From positions 1-37,094 of the forward strand of contig DAOURL010000006.1 in the NCBI GenBank assembly GCA_030625165.1: 37,094 nt of DNA. The letters are read 5' to 3'. A program made the position numbers and the translations under genes. Each line of letters opens with the position of its first letter. The stretch's first letter is position 1. Positions 9,929 to 18,673 of the stretch are shown one piece after another. The stretch comes from Methanosarcinales archaeon (lineage in GTDB: Archaea; Halobacteriota; Methanosarcinia; Methanosarcinales; Methanogasteraceae). The notes below the pieces were generated by a model. That model was not told where the DNA came from. It did no database searches and was given only the letters and a program-made list of their open reading frames with translations.

Positions 9929-10147
9929 TTAAACCCTCCTTCTGTAATCGATCCATCTAATCACATCTGGTTCATAAGTTGTTATAATTATTGCCGCATC
10001 ATCCTCCTTTGAATACGCACAGACTACATGTATAGGTCTGTCTTCCATAGTTCTTCCGAATATGATGCAGCTTGGGAACGGCTTATCATCTGTATAGTTC
10101 TCTATTTGGAAAGGCTCAACACATCGCGTACAGTTGTGAAATTTCAA
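9929..10147 (-). CDS. DUF4258-like putative toxin, apparently N-terminally shortened
   Basis: KPFPSCIIFGRTMEDRPIHVVCAY...IIITTYEPDVIRWIDYRRR is typical of DUF4258; TTG start; abuts the YgiT antitoxin (TAA ATG). Confidence 0.7.
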   Translation of the reverse strand: MKFHNCTRCVEPFQIENYTDDKPFPSCIIFGRTMEDRPIHVVCAYSKEDDAAIIITTYEPDVIRWIDYRRRV

Positions 10148-10271
10148 GCGTAAAAACCTTGCACATCACAATTCTGCCCGTCTCCGCACCGATCACATCC
10201 CGGATCGGATCGCTCAGATAAACGAAGCATTCGTCCGGAGTCGGTTCCGTCAACTCGTTCTGCCGAATCAC
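10116..10271 (-). CDS. Possible 51-aa protein translationally coupled (GTGA) to the upstream kinase gene
   Basis: GTG start overlaps the TGA stop of the 10268-10822 gene: MIRQNELTEPTPDECFVYLSDPIRDVIGAETGRIVMCKVFTLEISQLYAMC*. Not in the ORF track (<60 aa). Confidence 0.4.
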   Translation of the reverse strand: MIRQNELTEPTPDECFVYLSDPIRDVIGAETGRIVMCKVFTLEISQLYAMC

Positions 10272-10822
10272 CGGTCATAATCGAAGTTAACCAGGCACGA
10301 GGCTTCCGATTCCAGCCAGTCGACCGATCCGGGCTCGTATCCATCGATCTTGATTCCGCGACCGATCGCATCAAGAATCCCTTGGATCGCATCAGCGACC
10401 TCCTCCACTGTCTTGCCGGTCGTATCGATCTCATACACCTTATCGCACCAGTCCAATGCCTCGACAAGGATCACATCGACCGCCTCTGCAAGTGCGTTCT
10501 CAGAGATCTTTGCCCCGGAATACCCCCGCGCCATAAGCCGCTTCTCGAGTTCATCGGGCGCGAGACGGAGCACGATCGCGGAATCGCTGACATGGTGCGA
10601 GAGATGCCCCTCGATGACGAGATTCCCATCCCGCACATCAGCAATCCCGCAGACACGATCGTACACCGCATCCATATCAGCGACCAGGGAGTCCCGCGCT
10701 TCATCGATTCCGCGATATAGCCCCCCGTCCTTGATGAGTTCATTCAGATCGAGCACGCCCCCTATAAGAGCGGATGCAGACGTCTTCCCGGTTCCGGGCG
10801 TGCCTGTAATCCCGATGATCAT
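10268..10822 (-). CDS. Archaeal adenylate kinase AK6/Fap7-like P-loop kinase
   Basis: MIIGITGTPGTGKTSASALIG; DLNELIKDGGLY; VIEGHLSHHV. Confidence 0.85.
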   Translation of the reverse strand: MIIGITGTPGTGKTSASALIGGVLDLNELIKDGGLYRGIDEARDSLVADMDAVYDRVCGIADVRDGNLVIEGHLSHHVSDSAIVLRLAPDELEKRLMARGYSGAKISENALAEAVDVILVEALDWCDKVYEIDTTGKTVEEVADAIQGILDAIGRGIKIDGYEPGSVDWLESEASCLVNFDYDR

Positions 10823-11709
10823 GGTCGTGACCGAATCTTTCGTACCAGGTCCCGAAGCGCATCCGCGACCTCGTAGCCGGACGCGGCCCAGTGCACGACC
10901 ACGCCATCGATGCCGTTAATCTCGACGAGCCCGGACCGCTCGGACTGGCAGCACCGTGCGATGAATGGCTTTGTGATCTGGTACAGGTTTGATGTCCGCG
11001 AGCAGATGTTAGTGAATTTGTAGTCGAGGCCAGGAAAACGCTCCTCAAGGATCATCTTCGAGATGTCGCACCCGATCAGGGTGGCGGGCGCCGTTATCTC
11101 TTCGCTATCCAGGTATCTCCCGGATAGACCTGACGTGAAGCATGGGAAGACCGCATCCTCGCTTTCGAACTGCCGCAGGTCCAGGATGTTCTCGGTGAAC
11201 ACGACACCGAGTTCGCCGAGCAGACAGCTGTTGAGTTGCCCGACTATGTATGTGAGCCAGCCCGGAACAGGCGGGATCACATCGATCACATCGATCTCGA
11301 GGAGGTCGCCCGGATCGGGTCTGTGCACAAATGTGAGATGCTGGTCCACGCTTTTGAAGATGACTGTGTTTACCGCATCCGTGCAGCATCCGTGCGCTGT
11401 TTTCACAAGTTCGGTGCGGTTGTGCATATTTACCAGTTTACCGTATTGTACAACCTCTTCTCCGGATGCAATCCGGGCAAGCGATGTTACCGTCCTGAAT
11501 AACCCCTCTCCTTCGCTTGTCACACTGTAGACCGCGCAGCCGTCTGCCGCAAAGATGAGCAGGTACTCTGAGAGGAAGTATATCTCAGACTCCGCGGCCC
11601 GACTGGTCTTGCGGCGCAGAAGTTCATCTTGCGCGTCAGAGAGCGTATCATCGGTGCGGATCGCGCCCACGCATTTGTATTCGGCTGGGAAGATCATATC
11701 AGCATCCAT
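10819..11709 (-). CDS. Conserved archaeal protein of unknown function
   Basis: Long ORF, ATGA overlap with the kinase gene; ATG at 11709 (MDADMIFPAEYKCVGAIRTDD...). No domain recognised with certainty. Confidence 0.7.
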   Translation of the reverse strand: MDADMIFPAEYKCVGAIRTDDTLSDAQDELLRRKTSRAAESEIYFLSEYLLIFAADGCAVYSVTSEGEGLFRTVTSLARIASGEEVVQYGKLVNMHNRTELVKTAHGCCTDAVNTVIFKSVDQHLTFVHRPDPGDLLEIDVIDVIPPVPGWLTYIVGQLNSCLLGELGVVFTENILDLRQFESEDAVFPCFTSGLSGRYLDSEEITAPATLIGCDISKMILEERFPGLDYKFTNICSRTSNLYQITKPFIARCCQSERSGLVEINGIDGVVVHWAASGYEVADALRDLVRKIRSRP

Positions 11710-11841
11710 CCTTGTTGTCTGGTTCTCTACCTGCCAGATGAACAGATAACGGACGCTCTGGTCAATAAATCTTTGTGTTGGAGCCGTACATCCATATACC
11801 GGCACTGTCTAAAAATCCGAGTGTTTTCCGCCGATTTACTC

Positions 11842-11918
11842 GATTCGTGCCATTCGTCCAAACGTGACATTCGCGATAAAATCACGAATGGCAACGAATA
11901 TCGCGAATTACACGAATC
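11842..11918. repeat. ATTCGTG-family imperfect inverted repeat (hairpin)
   Basis: GATTCGTGCCATTCGTCCAAACGTGACATTCGCGA ... TCACGAATGGCAACGAATATCGCGAATTACACGAATC. Confidence 0.8.
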
Positions 11919-11962
11919 TCGAAACCACAACATTGATAGGAGATCACGCCATCACTGATTTG

Positions 11963-12319
11963 ATGAGCAAAAAAAAGATTGCAAGACAAACTGCGGAAGA
12001 GAACGAATCCGCTGAAGCTGTCACACCGCCAATCGACCGGCATAAGCGGCACGTCGATGGCATCAAGAAGACCGTTATATCATCTATTCTCGGCATAGCA
12101 TCCGGCGTAATATGCTATCATTTCCTGGATCCACAATCGAGTAATTTCTCATACCTGATACTGCTGCTGGCATTCTACATCCAGAAGCCCATTTATATAT
12201 ACTTGGGAATGGATGCAAACCAGTTTACATGGAAAGACTGGTTCTATATAGCGTTCATGACTATGATCCTCTGGTTCGTATCGTGGACATTGCTCTTAAC
12301 TCCATGTCAGATCGGATGA
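11963..12319 (+). CDS. EMC6-like small membrane protein
   Basis: MSKKKIARQ... with TM segments VISSILGIASGVICYHFL, SYLILLLAFYIQKPIYIYLG and WFYIAFMTMILWFVSWTLLL. Confidence 0.65.
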   Translation: MSKKKIARQTAEENESAEAVTPPIDRHKRHVDGIKKTVISSILGIASGVICYHFLDPQSSNFSYLILLLAFYIQKPIYIYLGMDANQFTWKDWFYIAFMTMILWFVSWTLLLTPCQIG

Positions 12320-13302
12320 ATAAAAGAATCCTTGCCGTTCTGCTGGTTCTTGTAGTCGCAGCATCCGGGTGCATAAACACCCACCGCATCGAGGATACCA
12401 GGGTTTCGATGAACACCGATGTGACCATCACGGTGATGCACCCTGATGTATCCGAAGCGGACCGTGCCATCGGTCGCGCGTTTGCGGAGGTCTACCGGAT
12501 CGAGCATCTGATGAGTTGTACCGAAGAAGGAAGCGAGGTTACAAGACTGAATAATAACGGGTCCCTCCCGAACGCATCTTCTGATTTGCGATATGTCGTT
12601 ACCAAATCGGTCGGGTATTCGGAATTAACAGGTGGATCGTTCGACATCACTGTTTTACCGGTTATAAATCTATGGAAAGATAGAATGCGTGCCGGATCGC
12701 CCCCGACCGATGATGAGATAAACGAGACACTGGAACTGGTGAATTATGAAAATATAACGATTAGAAACAGCAGCATCTCATTTAGTCAGGGATCGATGGG
12801 GCTCACTCTCGGCGGCATTGCAAAGGGGTACGCGATCGACCGGGCGATCGAGGTGCTAAAGGAGCATCATATAAAGCATGCGCTCGTGAATGCCGGTGGC
12901 GATATCCGGGCGATTGGTTCCAAGACGGAAGATGAGCCATGGAATGTCGCTCTCCGTAATCCGAAGAACAGAACCGAGTATATAACCGTCTTAAACCTGT
13001 GCGACATGTCTGTTGCAACGAGCGGGAATTATGAACGGTATTTCAGCGAGGAGGCGCGGGCATCGCACATCGTCGACCCGAAGACCGGATATGCAACCGA
13101 TGAACTGTTAAGCGCGACGATCATTGCAGAGAGCGCAACCGATGCCGATGCACTGGCGACTGCTGTATTCGTGCTCGGTGAGGTGGATGGCATGGAACTG
13201 ATCGAGCGTCTGGATCGGGTCGAGGGGCTTATCATCACCCGGGACCGACGTATTCTGCGATCGAGCGGGTTTGAGGAGTTTGAGGATCGCGGTATGTCGT
13301 GA
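12316..13302 (+). CDS. apbE: FAD:protein FMN transferase (ApbE), lipoprotein
   Basis: Lipobox LVVAASGCINT; LGGIAKGYAIDRAI; NAGGDIRAIG; SHIVDPKTGY. ATGA overlap with the upstream gene. Confidence 0.92.
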   Translation: MNKRILAVLLVLVVAASGCINTHRIEDTRVSMNTDVTITVMHPDVSEADRAIGRAFAEVYRIEHLMSCTEEGSEVTRLNNNGSLPNASSDLRYVVTKSVGYSELTGGSFDITVLPVINLWKDRMRAGSPPTDDEINETLELVNYENITIRNSSISFSQGSMGLTLGGIAKGYAIDRAIEVLKEHHIKHALVNAGGDIRAIGSKTEDEPWNVALRNPKNRTEYITVLNLCDMSVATSGNYERYFSEEARASHIVDPKTGYATDELLSATIIAESATDADALATAVFVLGEVDGMELIERLDRVEGLIITRDRRILRSSGFEEFEDRGMS

Positions 13303-13419
13303 GATCGCTTTGGGGGTGTAGTTCTTGCGGATGATTGGTGCATGAGCCGTAGAAGCGCGGATGAATTTATGTGATTGCACGCGCTATAGTATGAATCATA
13401 GTGCAAAGGAGGAGAAAGT

Positions 13420-15522
13420 ATGGAGAGGAAGAGCCCCACAATCGTTGTTACTGGAGATGTCTGCATTGACTGGCTGCAATGGCCCACAAAACCGGAAGAC
13501 AAGGGGCTAAACTGGAAACTTTACGCAGGAACGCGCATGTCCGCAAAACCCGGAGGTGCGCTTCTTTTAGGAGATTTTATGCGCACTGCAACCGGCATCA
13601 CTGTGGTTTCGCCGCAGTTGAAGGATATAGGTAAAATTTCTCCGAAAGTCCTCCTTCACTCAAACGCCGAATTGGAGCTTTTCCCATATTCATCGGACCG
13701 CAGGGAGATGGACAAAGACCGGATGGTTTACCGAATCGGGCGTTGCAGAGGGTTTACAGGACCAACTGAAGACTTTCCGGTGCCGCTTTCTTTCGAAGAT
13801 GACGATCCTCGTGCGGATATGGTGGTTCTCGATGATGCAGGGAACGGATTTCGCGATGATAAAACGAGATGGCCTTTGGCGATACAGGACGAAGGGGAAA
13901 ACCCCGTCGTGATATGCAAGATGCACCGCCCTCTTGCTTCCGGTGATCTGTGGGAGCACGTCTCAAAGAATCATTCCGAAAGGCTGGTTGTGGTCGTGAC
14001 CGCGGACGATCTGCGTGCAAGCGGCATGAACATCAGTCGCTCTCTTTCATGGGAGCGGACCGCCAAGGAATTCGTCTGGCAGATGGCATACAACGCAGGA
14101 ATAGGGCTTACAGACTGTACAAATCTCGTGGTTCGCTTCGGTCTCGAAGGCGCGATCCATTATACATTGGTGGGCGACCGCGCAATATCCCGGCTGTACT
14201 TCGATCCGACCATGAGCGAGGGTGACTTTACGCACAACTACCCCGGAAAGATGCAAGGAATCTCTTCCGTATTCGTTGCCGCACTTGCAGCAAGGATTAC
14301 AGTCCAGTGTGATCAGGGGGATCCACTCTCTGATGCAGTGGGAAGGGCTGTGCGTGATGGGCTGAATGCTTCTAGAGAACTTGTCAGACGCGGTTTTGGA
14401 AAGGACGCTGAACGTGAACCTGAATATCCCTACCCCGTAGCTGGTATCTTTTTAGCCAGTGAACAGAGAGGCGATCACATCGCTGATGTGGCAATATCTG
14501 GTCAGAACACGGCAGAGGATGCGGACCCGCACTCGTGGTGCATCCTTAAAGAGATAAACGATCCCGTGCTGGAGCATATCGCTTATGGAATTGTAAAGGA
14601 AGGGGAGACTGCTGCACTTAACAACGTCCCAATAGGTAACTTCGGGAAGTTAAAGAGTGTTGACAGGAATGAGATTGAGAGCTTTCACAGTATAAAGAAC
14701 CTGATGCGGGAATATATCGAATCAGAGAGCTGTACACGCCCACTTTCAATAGCGGTCTTTGGTTCACCCGGTTCTGGCAAATCCTTTGGCATAACCGAGA
14801 TCGCAAAGAGTATCGCTTCAGGTAGGATTGAGATAGTGAAGTTCAATCTTTCCCAGTTCGATTCAAAGTCTGATCTGATCAGCGCGTTTCATAAAGTCCG
14901 CGACCTTGCACTGGAGGGGAAGATTCCGCTCGTCTTTTTTGATGAGTTCGATTCGGATTTTAATGGGAAACTTGGCTGGCTGAAATACTTTTTAGAACCG
15001 ATGCAGGACGGAAAATTCATGGAACGGGAGACGATGCATCCCATCGGCAGATCGATCTTTGTCTTTGCAGGCGGAATAAACAACACATTTGAAAGATTCT
15101 CGGGAGACGGTGTCGATGATGCCGCTACCATGGACCCTGAAGAAGAGAGGGCGTATAAAGATGCGAAAGGACCCGATTTCACAAGCCGTCTGCGCGGTTA
15201 CGTAAATATAAGGGGACCTAATCAGAGGGGGTCCGACGATACGGTATTTCTAATCAGGCGGGCGATGCTACTTCGTTCACTACTCGAACAGAAGGTAGAT
15301 AACCTCTTTGACAGCAGAAAACATCTCAGAATCGATGATGGCGTGCTGCGAGCACTGATCAACGTCAAAAGTTATAAACACGGCACACGTTCGATCGAAG
15401 CCATCATCGAGATGAGCATGTTAAACGGGCGCAGGTCATGGGAACAGGCATATCTTCCTGCAAAGGAGCAGCTCAAGCTGCATCTCGACGAAGAGTCGTT
15501 CTCGCGTCTTCTGGGTGGGTGA
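13420..15522 (+). CDS. PfkB/ribokinase-like domain fused to AAA+ ATPase
   Basis: N-term TIVVTGDVCIDWLQW and KPGGALLLGDF (ribokinase-like); C-term Walker A FGSPGSGKSFG, Walker B LVFFDEFDSDF, sensor-like IFVFAGGINNTF. AAGGAGGAG SD before ATG. Confidence 0.8.
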   Translation: MERKSPTIVVTGDVCIDWLQWPTKPEDKGLNWKLYAGTRMSAKPGGALLLGDFMRTATGITVVSPQLKDIGKISPKVLLHSNAELELFPYSSDRREMDKDRMVYRIGRCRGFTGPTEDFPVPLSFEDDDPRADMVVLDDAGNGFRDDKTRWPLAIQDEGENPVVICKMHRPLASGDLWEHVSKNHSERLVVVVTADDLRASGMNISRSLSWERTAKEFVWQMAYNAGIGLTDCTNLVVRFGLEGAIHYTLVGDRAISRLYFDPTMSEGDFTHNYPGKMQGISSVFVAALAARITVQCDQGDPLSDAVGRAVRDGLNASRELVRRGFGKDAEREPEYPYPVAGIFLASEQRGDHIADVAISGQNTAEDADPHSWCILKEINDPVLEHIAYGIVKEGETAALNNVPIGNFGKLKSVDRNEIESFHSIKNLMREYIESESCTRPLSIAVFGSPGSGKSFGITEIAKSIASGRIEIVKFNLSQFDSKSDLISAFHKVRDLALEGKIPLVFFDEFDSDFNGKLGWLKYFLEPMQDGKFMERETMHPIGRSIFVFAGGINNTFERFSGDGVDDAATMDPEEERAYKDAKGPDFTSRLRGYVNIRGPNQRGSDDTVFLIRRAMLLRSLLEQKVDNLFDSRKHLRIDDGVLRALINVKSYKHGTRSIEAIIEMSMLNGRRSWEQAYLPAKEQLKLHLDEESFSRLLGG

Positions 15523-15552
15523 CGCGATACTTAGTGCGTCGCGGGAAACTGA

Positions 15553-15663
15553 GGTAAGACCCTGCACCACCCAGCAAAATCCACAAGAATAAAGACCGCC
15601 CGCGTCTTCGTCTCCTCGACATTCAGCGATATGCATGCGGAGCGGGACTACCTCAACCGATTC
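15553..15663 (+). pseudogene. N-terminal stub of a DUF4062/STAND-type protein
   Basis: In-frame PAKSTRIKTARVFVSSTFSDMHAERDYLNRF, the hallmark DUF4062 N-terminus (RVFVSSTFxDMxAERDYL), then unrelated sequence. Confidence 0.7.
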
Positions 15664-15836
15664 GGATGCAAGCGAGCGGTTGCCCTGATGGCAACAAAAT
15701 GCCATGATGGCTACACCCATTGTCTAAATCCCATCAACCGTGTCAACCACAGCTTATGTTCACGGCTGATCGCCCTTTCTGTATATTCCACAAGTTTGAC
15801 AAGTTCGTCTTCATCCGAATCAGTTTCATCCATTCC

Positions 15837-16064
15837 CTAAAGCAGTTCAATCAGATCATCCTTCTCAAGTCCGGTCTGTTGGAGAATGTCGAGAAGTGTG
15901 CCTTTTGCAAGTTCCCTATGCAGTGGGACAACGGTTTTATAGGTTATTCCATGGGCGACCTTTTGAAGTGACACATGGCCCCCCCTCTGCCGCACTTCGA
16001 TAAAACCAGCTCGTTTCAGTGCAGCTATAAGTTTTTTACCCGATATGATGGGGAGCTTACGCAT
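15837..16064 (-). CDS. hicA: HicA-family toxin (putative mRNA interferase)
   Basis: MRKLPIISGKKLIAALKRAGFIEVRQRGGHVSLQK...VVPLHRELAKGTLLDILQQTGL. Confidence 0.92.
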   Translation of the reverse strand: MRKLPIISGKKLIAALKRAGFIEVRQRGGHVSLQKVAHGITYKTVVPLHRELAKGTLLDILQQTGLEKDDLIELL

Positions 16065-16272
16065 GGGCAACTTCAACTGTGGTCCAGAACGGTGTGGATG
16101 TCCCACTGGGCAGGTCATCTACACCAAAACTCTCGATATAAAGATCTATGGCTTCCTTGATGTTCGCCTGCGCTTCTTCAATGGACTCGCCCTGAGAAGT
16201 CACACCGAGCGCGGGGCATCTCGCAATAAAGAACTTGTCTTCCTTCACGATGGATACAATGAATGTTCCCAT
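16057..16272 (-). CDS. hicB: HicB-family antitoxin
   Basis: FIVSIVKEDKFFIARCPALGVTSQGESIEEAQANIKEAIDLYIE; overlaps hicA by 8 nt. Confidence 0.92.
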   Translation of the reverse strand: MGTFIVSIVKEDKFFIARCPALGVTSQGESIEEAQANIKEAIDLYIESFGVDDLPSGTSTPFWTTVEVAHA

Positions 16273-16493
16273 ATCAACCTCTGATTCTGTTATGGGGCTA
16301 TTCTGACCCCGTTATAGATTAACCTTGCTCTTCGATCTCTTATGATATCCGGGATCCGCAATTCCCATAGACACCCAACTTGTATAGAGTCAGAACCCGC
16401 AACATACCTGTCGCAGGAACATGGACCTCTGATCGCTCTTTCTTCAGTCATAAGCTGACCTTTCCATGAATACATGAATCGCTCGAGAAATCC

Positions 16494-16895
16494 TCACAGA
16501 CCATCCAGATCCCGCTTCAACACAGCAATCCACCACCATCTCGCTATATCTACAAGATCCTTACTAAACTGTCCTGATACCCGGTAGACCCCTTTCTTAT
16601 TCGTGATCATTCCGGAACCGAGCAGTTTGTTCCGCATGGCATAAAATGATGATCTGCTGACCCCTAACTCGCAGAGCAGTTCTGCCCACTCGGTCGTCCG
16701 TATCGGATTTCCGGATGCCTCCCGTTCGAGGATCATCTCAAGGAATCTCTGCCCCCTAATAGCGGTGCTCTCGTCCTGGAAGAGCCGGCGCATCAGTTCA
16801 TAGAACGGATCGCGGGATGCGGTGACTCTCGCGTTTGCGTCTGATCTGATGATAAAACTGGTCGAGGTGCGCGGAGCATCCTTCACCAGCGTCAT
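16494..16895 (-). CDS. Winged-helix/HTH-like protein
   Basis: TTEWAELLCELGVSRSSFYAMRNKLLGSGMITNKKGVYRVS; ATGA overlap with the upstream DUF2551-like gene. Confidence 0.6.
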   Translation of the reverse strand: MTLVKDAPRTSTSFIIRSDANARVTASRDPFYELMRRLFQDESTAIRGQRFLEMILEREASGNPIRTTEWAELLCELGVSRSSFYAMRNKLLGSGMITNKKGVYRVSGQFSKDLVDIARWWWIAVLKRDLDGL

Positions 16896-17224
16896 GTCGC
16901 AGTCTGGGTTTTTGCGTCTACAGATCTTCGCAGCACCGATCTCACAAGATCGACATACTCATCACGCAGCGTGTAGACGATATGCGTCTTGTATGACTGC
17001 TTCTGCGCATGGAGAATGCCAAGTTTGGATTGGATATATCCAACCATCGATGCAACGGTCTTGTGGGTGACCTTGAATTTCTTGGAGAGAGCGTCATGCA
17101 GAAGATCTACGGTTATCCGTTTAACCTTCAGTATGGTTTTCATAACGGCATAACGAATCCCATCGGCATCCAGCTCAAGATACCGCTCCAGTCTCCTCTT
17201 GATTTTTGTTCGAAATGAACTCAT
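16892..17224 (-). CDS. DUF2551-like archaeal protein
   Basis: MSSFRTKIKRRLERYLELDADGIRYAVMKTILK...VASMVGYIQSKLGILHAQKQSYKTHIVYTLRDEYVDLVR matches the DUF2551 pattern. Confidence 0.75.
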   Translation of the reverse strand: MSSFRTKIKRRLERYLELDADGIRYAVMKTILKVKRITVDLLHDALSKKFKVTHKTVASMVGYIQSKLGILHAQKQSYKTHIVYTLRDEYVDLVRSVLRRSVDAKTQTAT

Positions 17225-17274
17225 GCATACCATCCCATAAATTATATCTCAAATATATGGTATATATATCTTTC

Positions 17275-18525
17275 TCACAGTTGAGCGAATCTCGCTGCTT
17301 CGCCAAGTTCCTCTTCGATCCTTAAGAGTTGGTTGTACTTGGAGGTGCGCTCTGACCTGGCAGGTGCTCCGGTCTTTAAGAGATCCGCGCCGATTGCAAC
17401 AGCAACATCAGCGATCATCGAGTCGCAGGTCTCGGCAGACCGGTGACTCACCACAACCCGGTATCCGTTCCTGTGCGCCAGATTTGCAGCATCAAACGCC
17501 TCTGATACCGTTCCGATCTGGTTTAACTTCAGTAGCAGCGCATTCGCGGCTTTCGAATCGATCCCGCGCTGCAACCGCTCGATGTTGGTCACAAAGAGAT
17601 CGTCACCGATGATGACCCTGTCCGTTGCCGCGGTCAGTAGGGCGAAGTCCTCGAACGCCTCTTCGTGGAACGGATCCTCGATTAAGAAGATCGGATACGT
17701 CTTCAAGAGGTCAAGATAGTAATCGACCATCTCGCTGCCGTCGAGTTCTGTACCGTCGATCCGATACTTCCCGTCTTTGAAGAACTCGGATGCAGCGGCA
17801 TCGACCCCGAGTGTGATCTCTGCGGTGGTGTAACCTGCCTCTTCGATGGCGGAGGCGACCGCATCGAGCGCCTGACTGGTATGATCCATCGGCGGCGCAT
17901 ATCCGCCCTCATCGCCGACATTGCCTGCGCCTGATCCGTACTTCGCAGTCAAGATGCCTTTGAGTTCGTGATAGACCTCCGCCCCGATCCGTATCGCTTC
18001 CGCGCACGTTGATGCGCCTTTCGGCTGGATCATAAACTCCTGGATCGCAAGGTCGTTTCCGGCATGTTCGCCACCGTTTAAGACGTTCATGGTCGGGCAG
18101 GGCAGCACACACGCCCGGATGCCTCCCAGATACGCATACAATGGCAGACCCGCGGAATCCGCGGCAGTCTTTGCAGCAGCCATCGAGACGCCGAGTATGG
18201 CATTCGCGCCAAGCTTCGACTTGTTCGGCGTACCATCGAGATCGATCATCGTCTGATCGATCGCGCGCTGGTTCCGCACGTCCATGCCGATGATCTCGTT
18301 TCTGAGTGCGGTGTTCACGTTCTCCACCGCCTTCAAAACACCCTTCCCTTGATACCGATCACCGCCGTCCCTGAGTTCGAGCGCCTCGTTTGTGCCTGTT
18401 GACGCGCCCGAAGGCACGCCAGCGCGCCCAAAGCCGCTTGGCGTCTCAAGATCAACCTCGATTGTAGGATTCCCGCGTGAATCCAGTATCTCTCTTGCGT
18501 GAATATATTCGATTGTGTATGGCAA
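17275..18525 (-). CDS. eno: Enolase (phosphopyruvate hydratase)
   Basis: [46 protein letters not shown]. Start assigned to TTG at 18525 ([12 protein letters not shown]); the upstream extension is not enolase-like. Confidence 0.92.
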   Translation of the reverse strand: MPYTIEYIHAREILDSRGNPTIEVDLETPSGFGRAGVPSGASTGTNEALELRDGGDRYQGKGVLKAVENVNTALRNEIIGMDVRNQRAIDQTMIDLDGTPNKSKLGANAILGVSMAAAKTAADSAGLPLYAYLGGIRACVLPCPTMNVLNGGEHAGNDLAIQEFMIQPKGASTCAEAIRIGAEVYHELKGILTAKYGSGAGNVGDEGGYAPPMDHTSQALDAVASAIEEAGYTTAEITLGVDAAASEFFKDGKYRIDGTELDGSEMVDYYLDLLKTYPIFLIEDPFHEEAFEDFALLTAATDRVIIGDDLFVTNIERLQRGIDSKAANALLLKLNQIGTVSEAFDAANLAHRNGYRVVVSHRSAETCDSMIADVAVAIGADLLKTGAPARSERTSKYNQLLRIEEELGEAARFAQL

Positions 18526-18673
18526 GAATACCACCGTTTCCACGATTGTACTTCGAGTATTTGGGTTTCTGGTATTTAATGGTGACGGCTGTGAGATCGA
18601 CACATTCTTATTGCATGACATTCATCCAATAATAAAATACAAACTAAAATACAAACAGGAGAGATAGTTAGAA

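Noticed and set aside
16290-16475. - strand 61-aa ORF upstream of hicB
   Set aside because: No recognisable family or codon-level support; no convincing start context.
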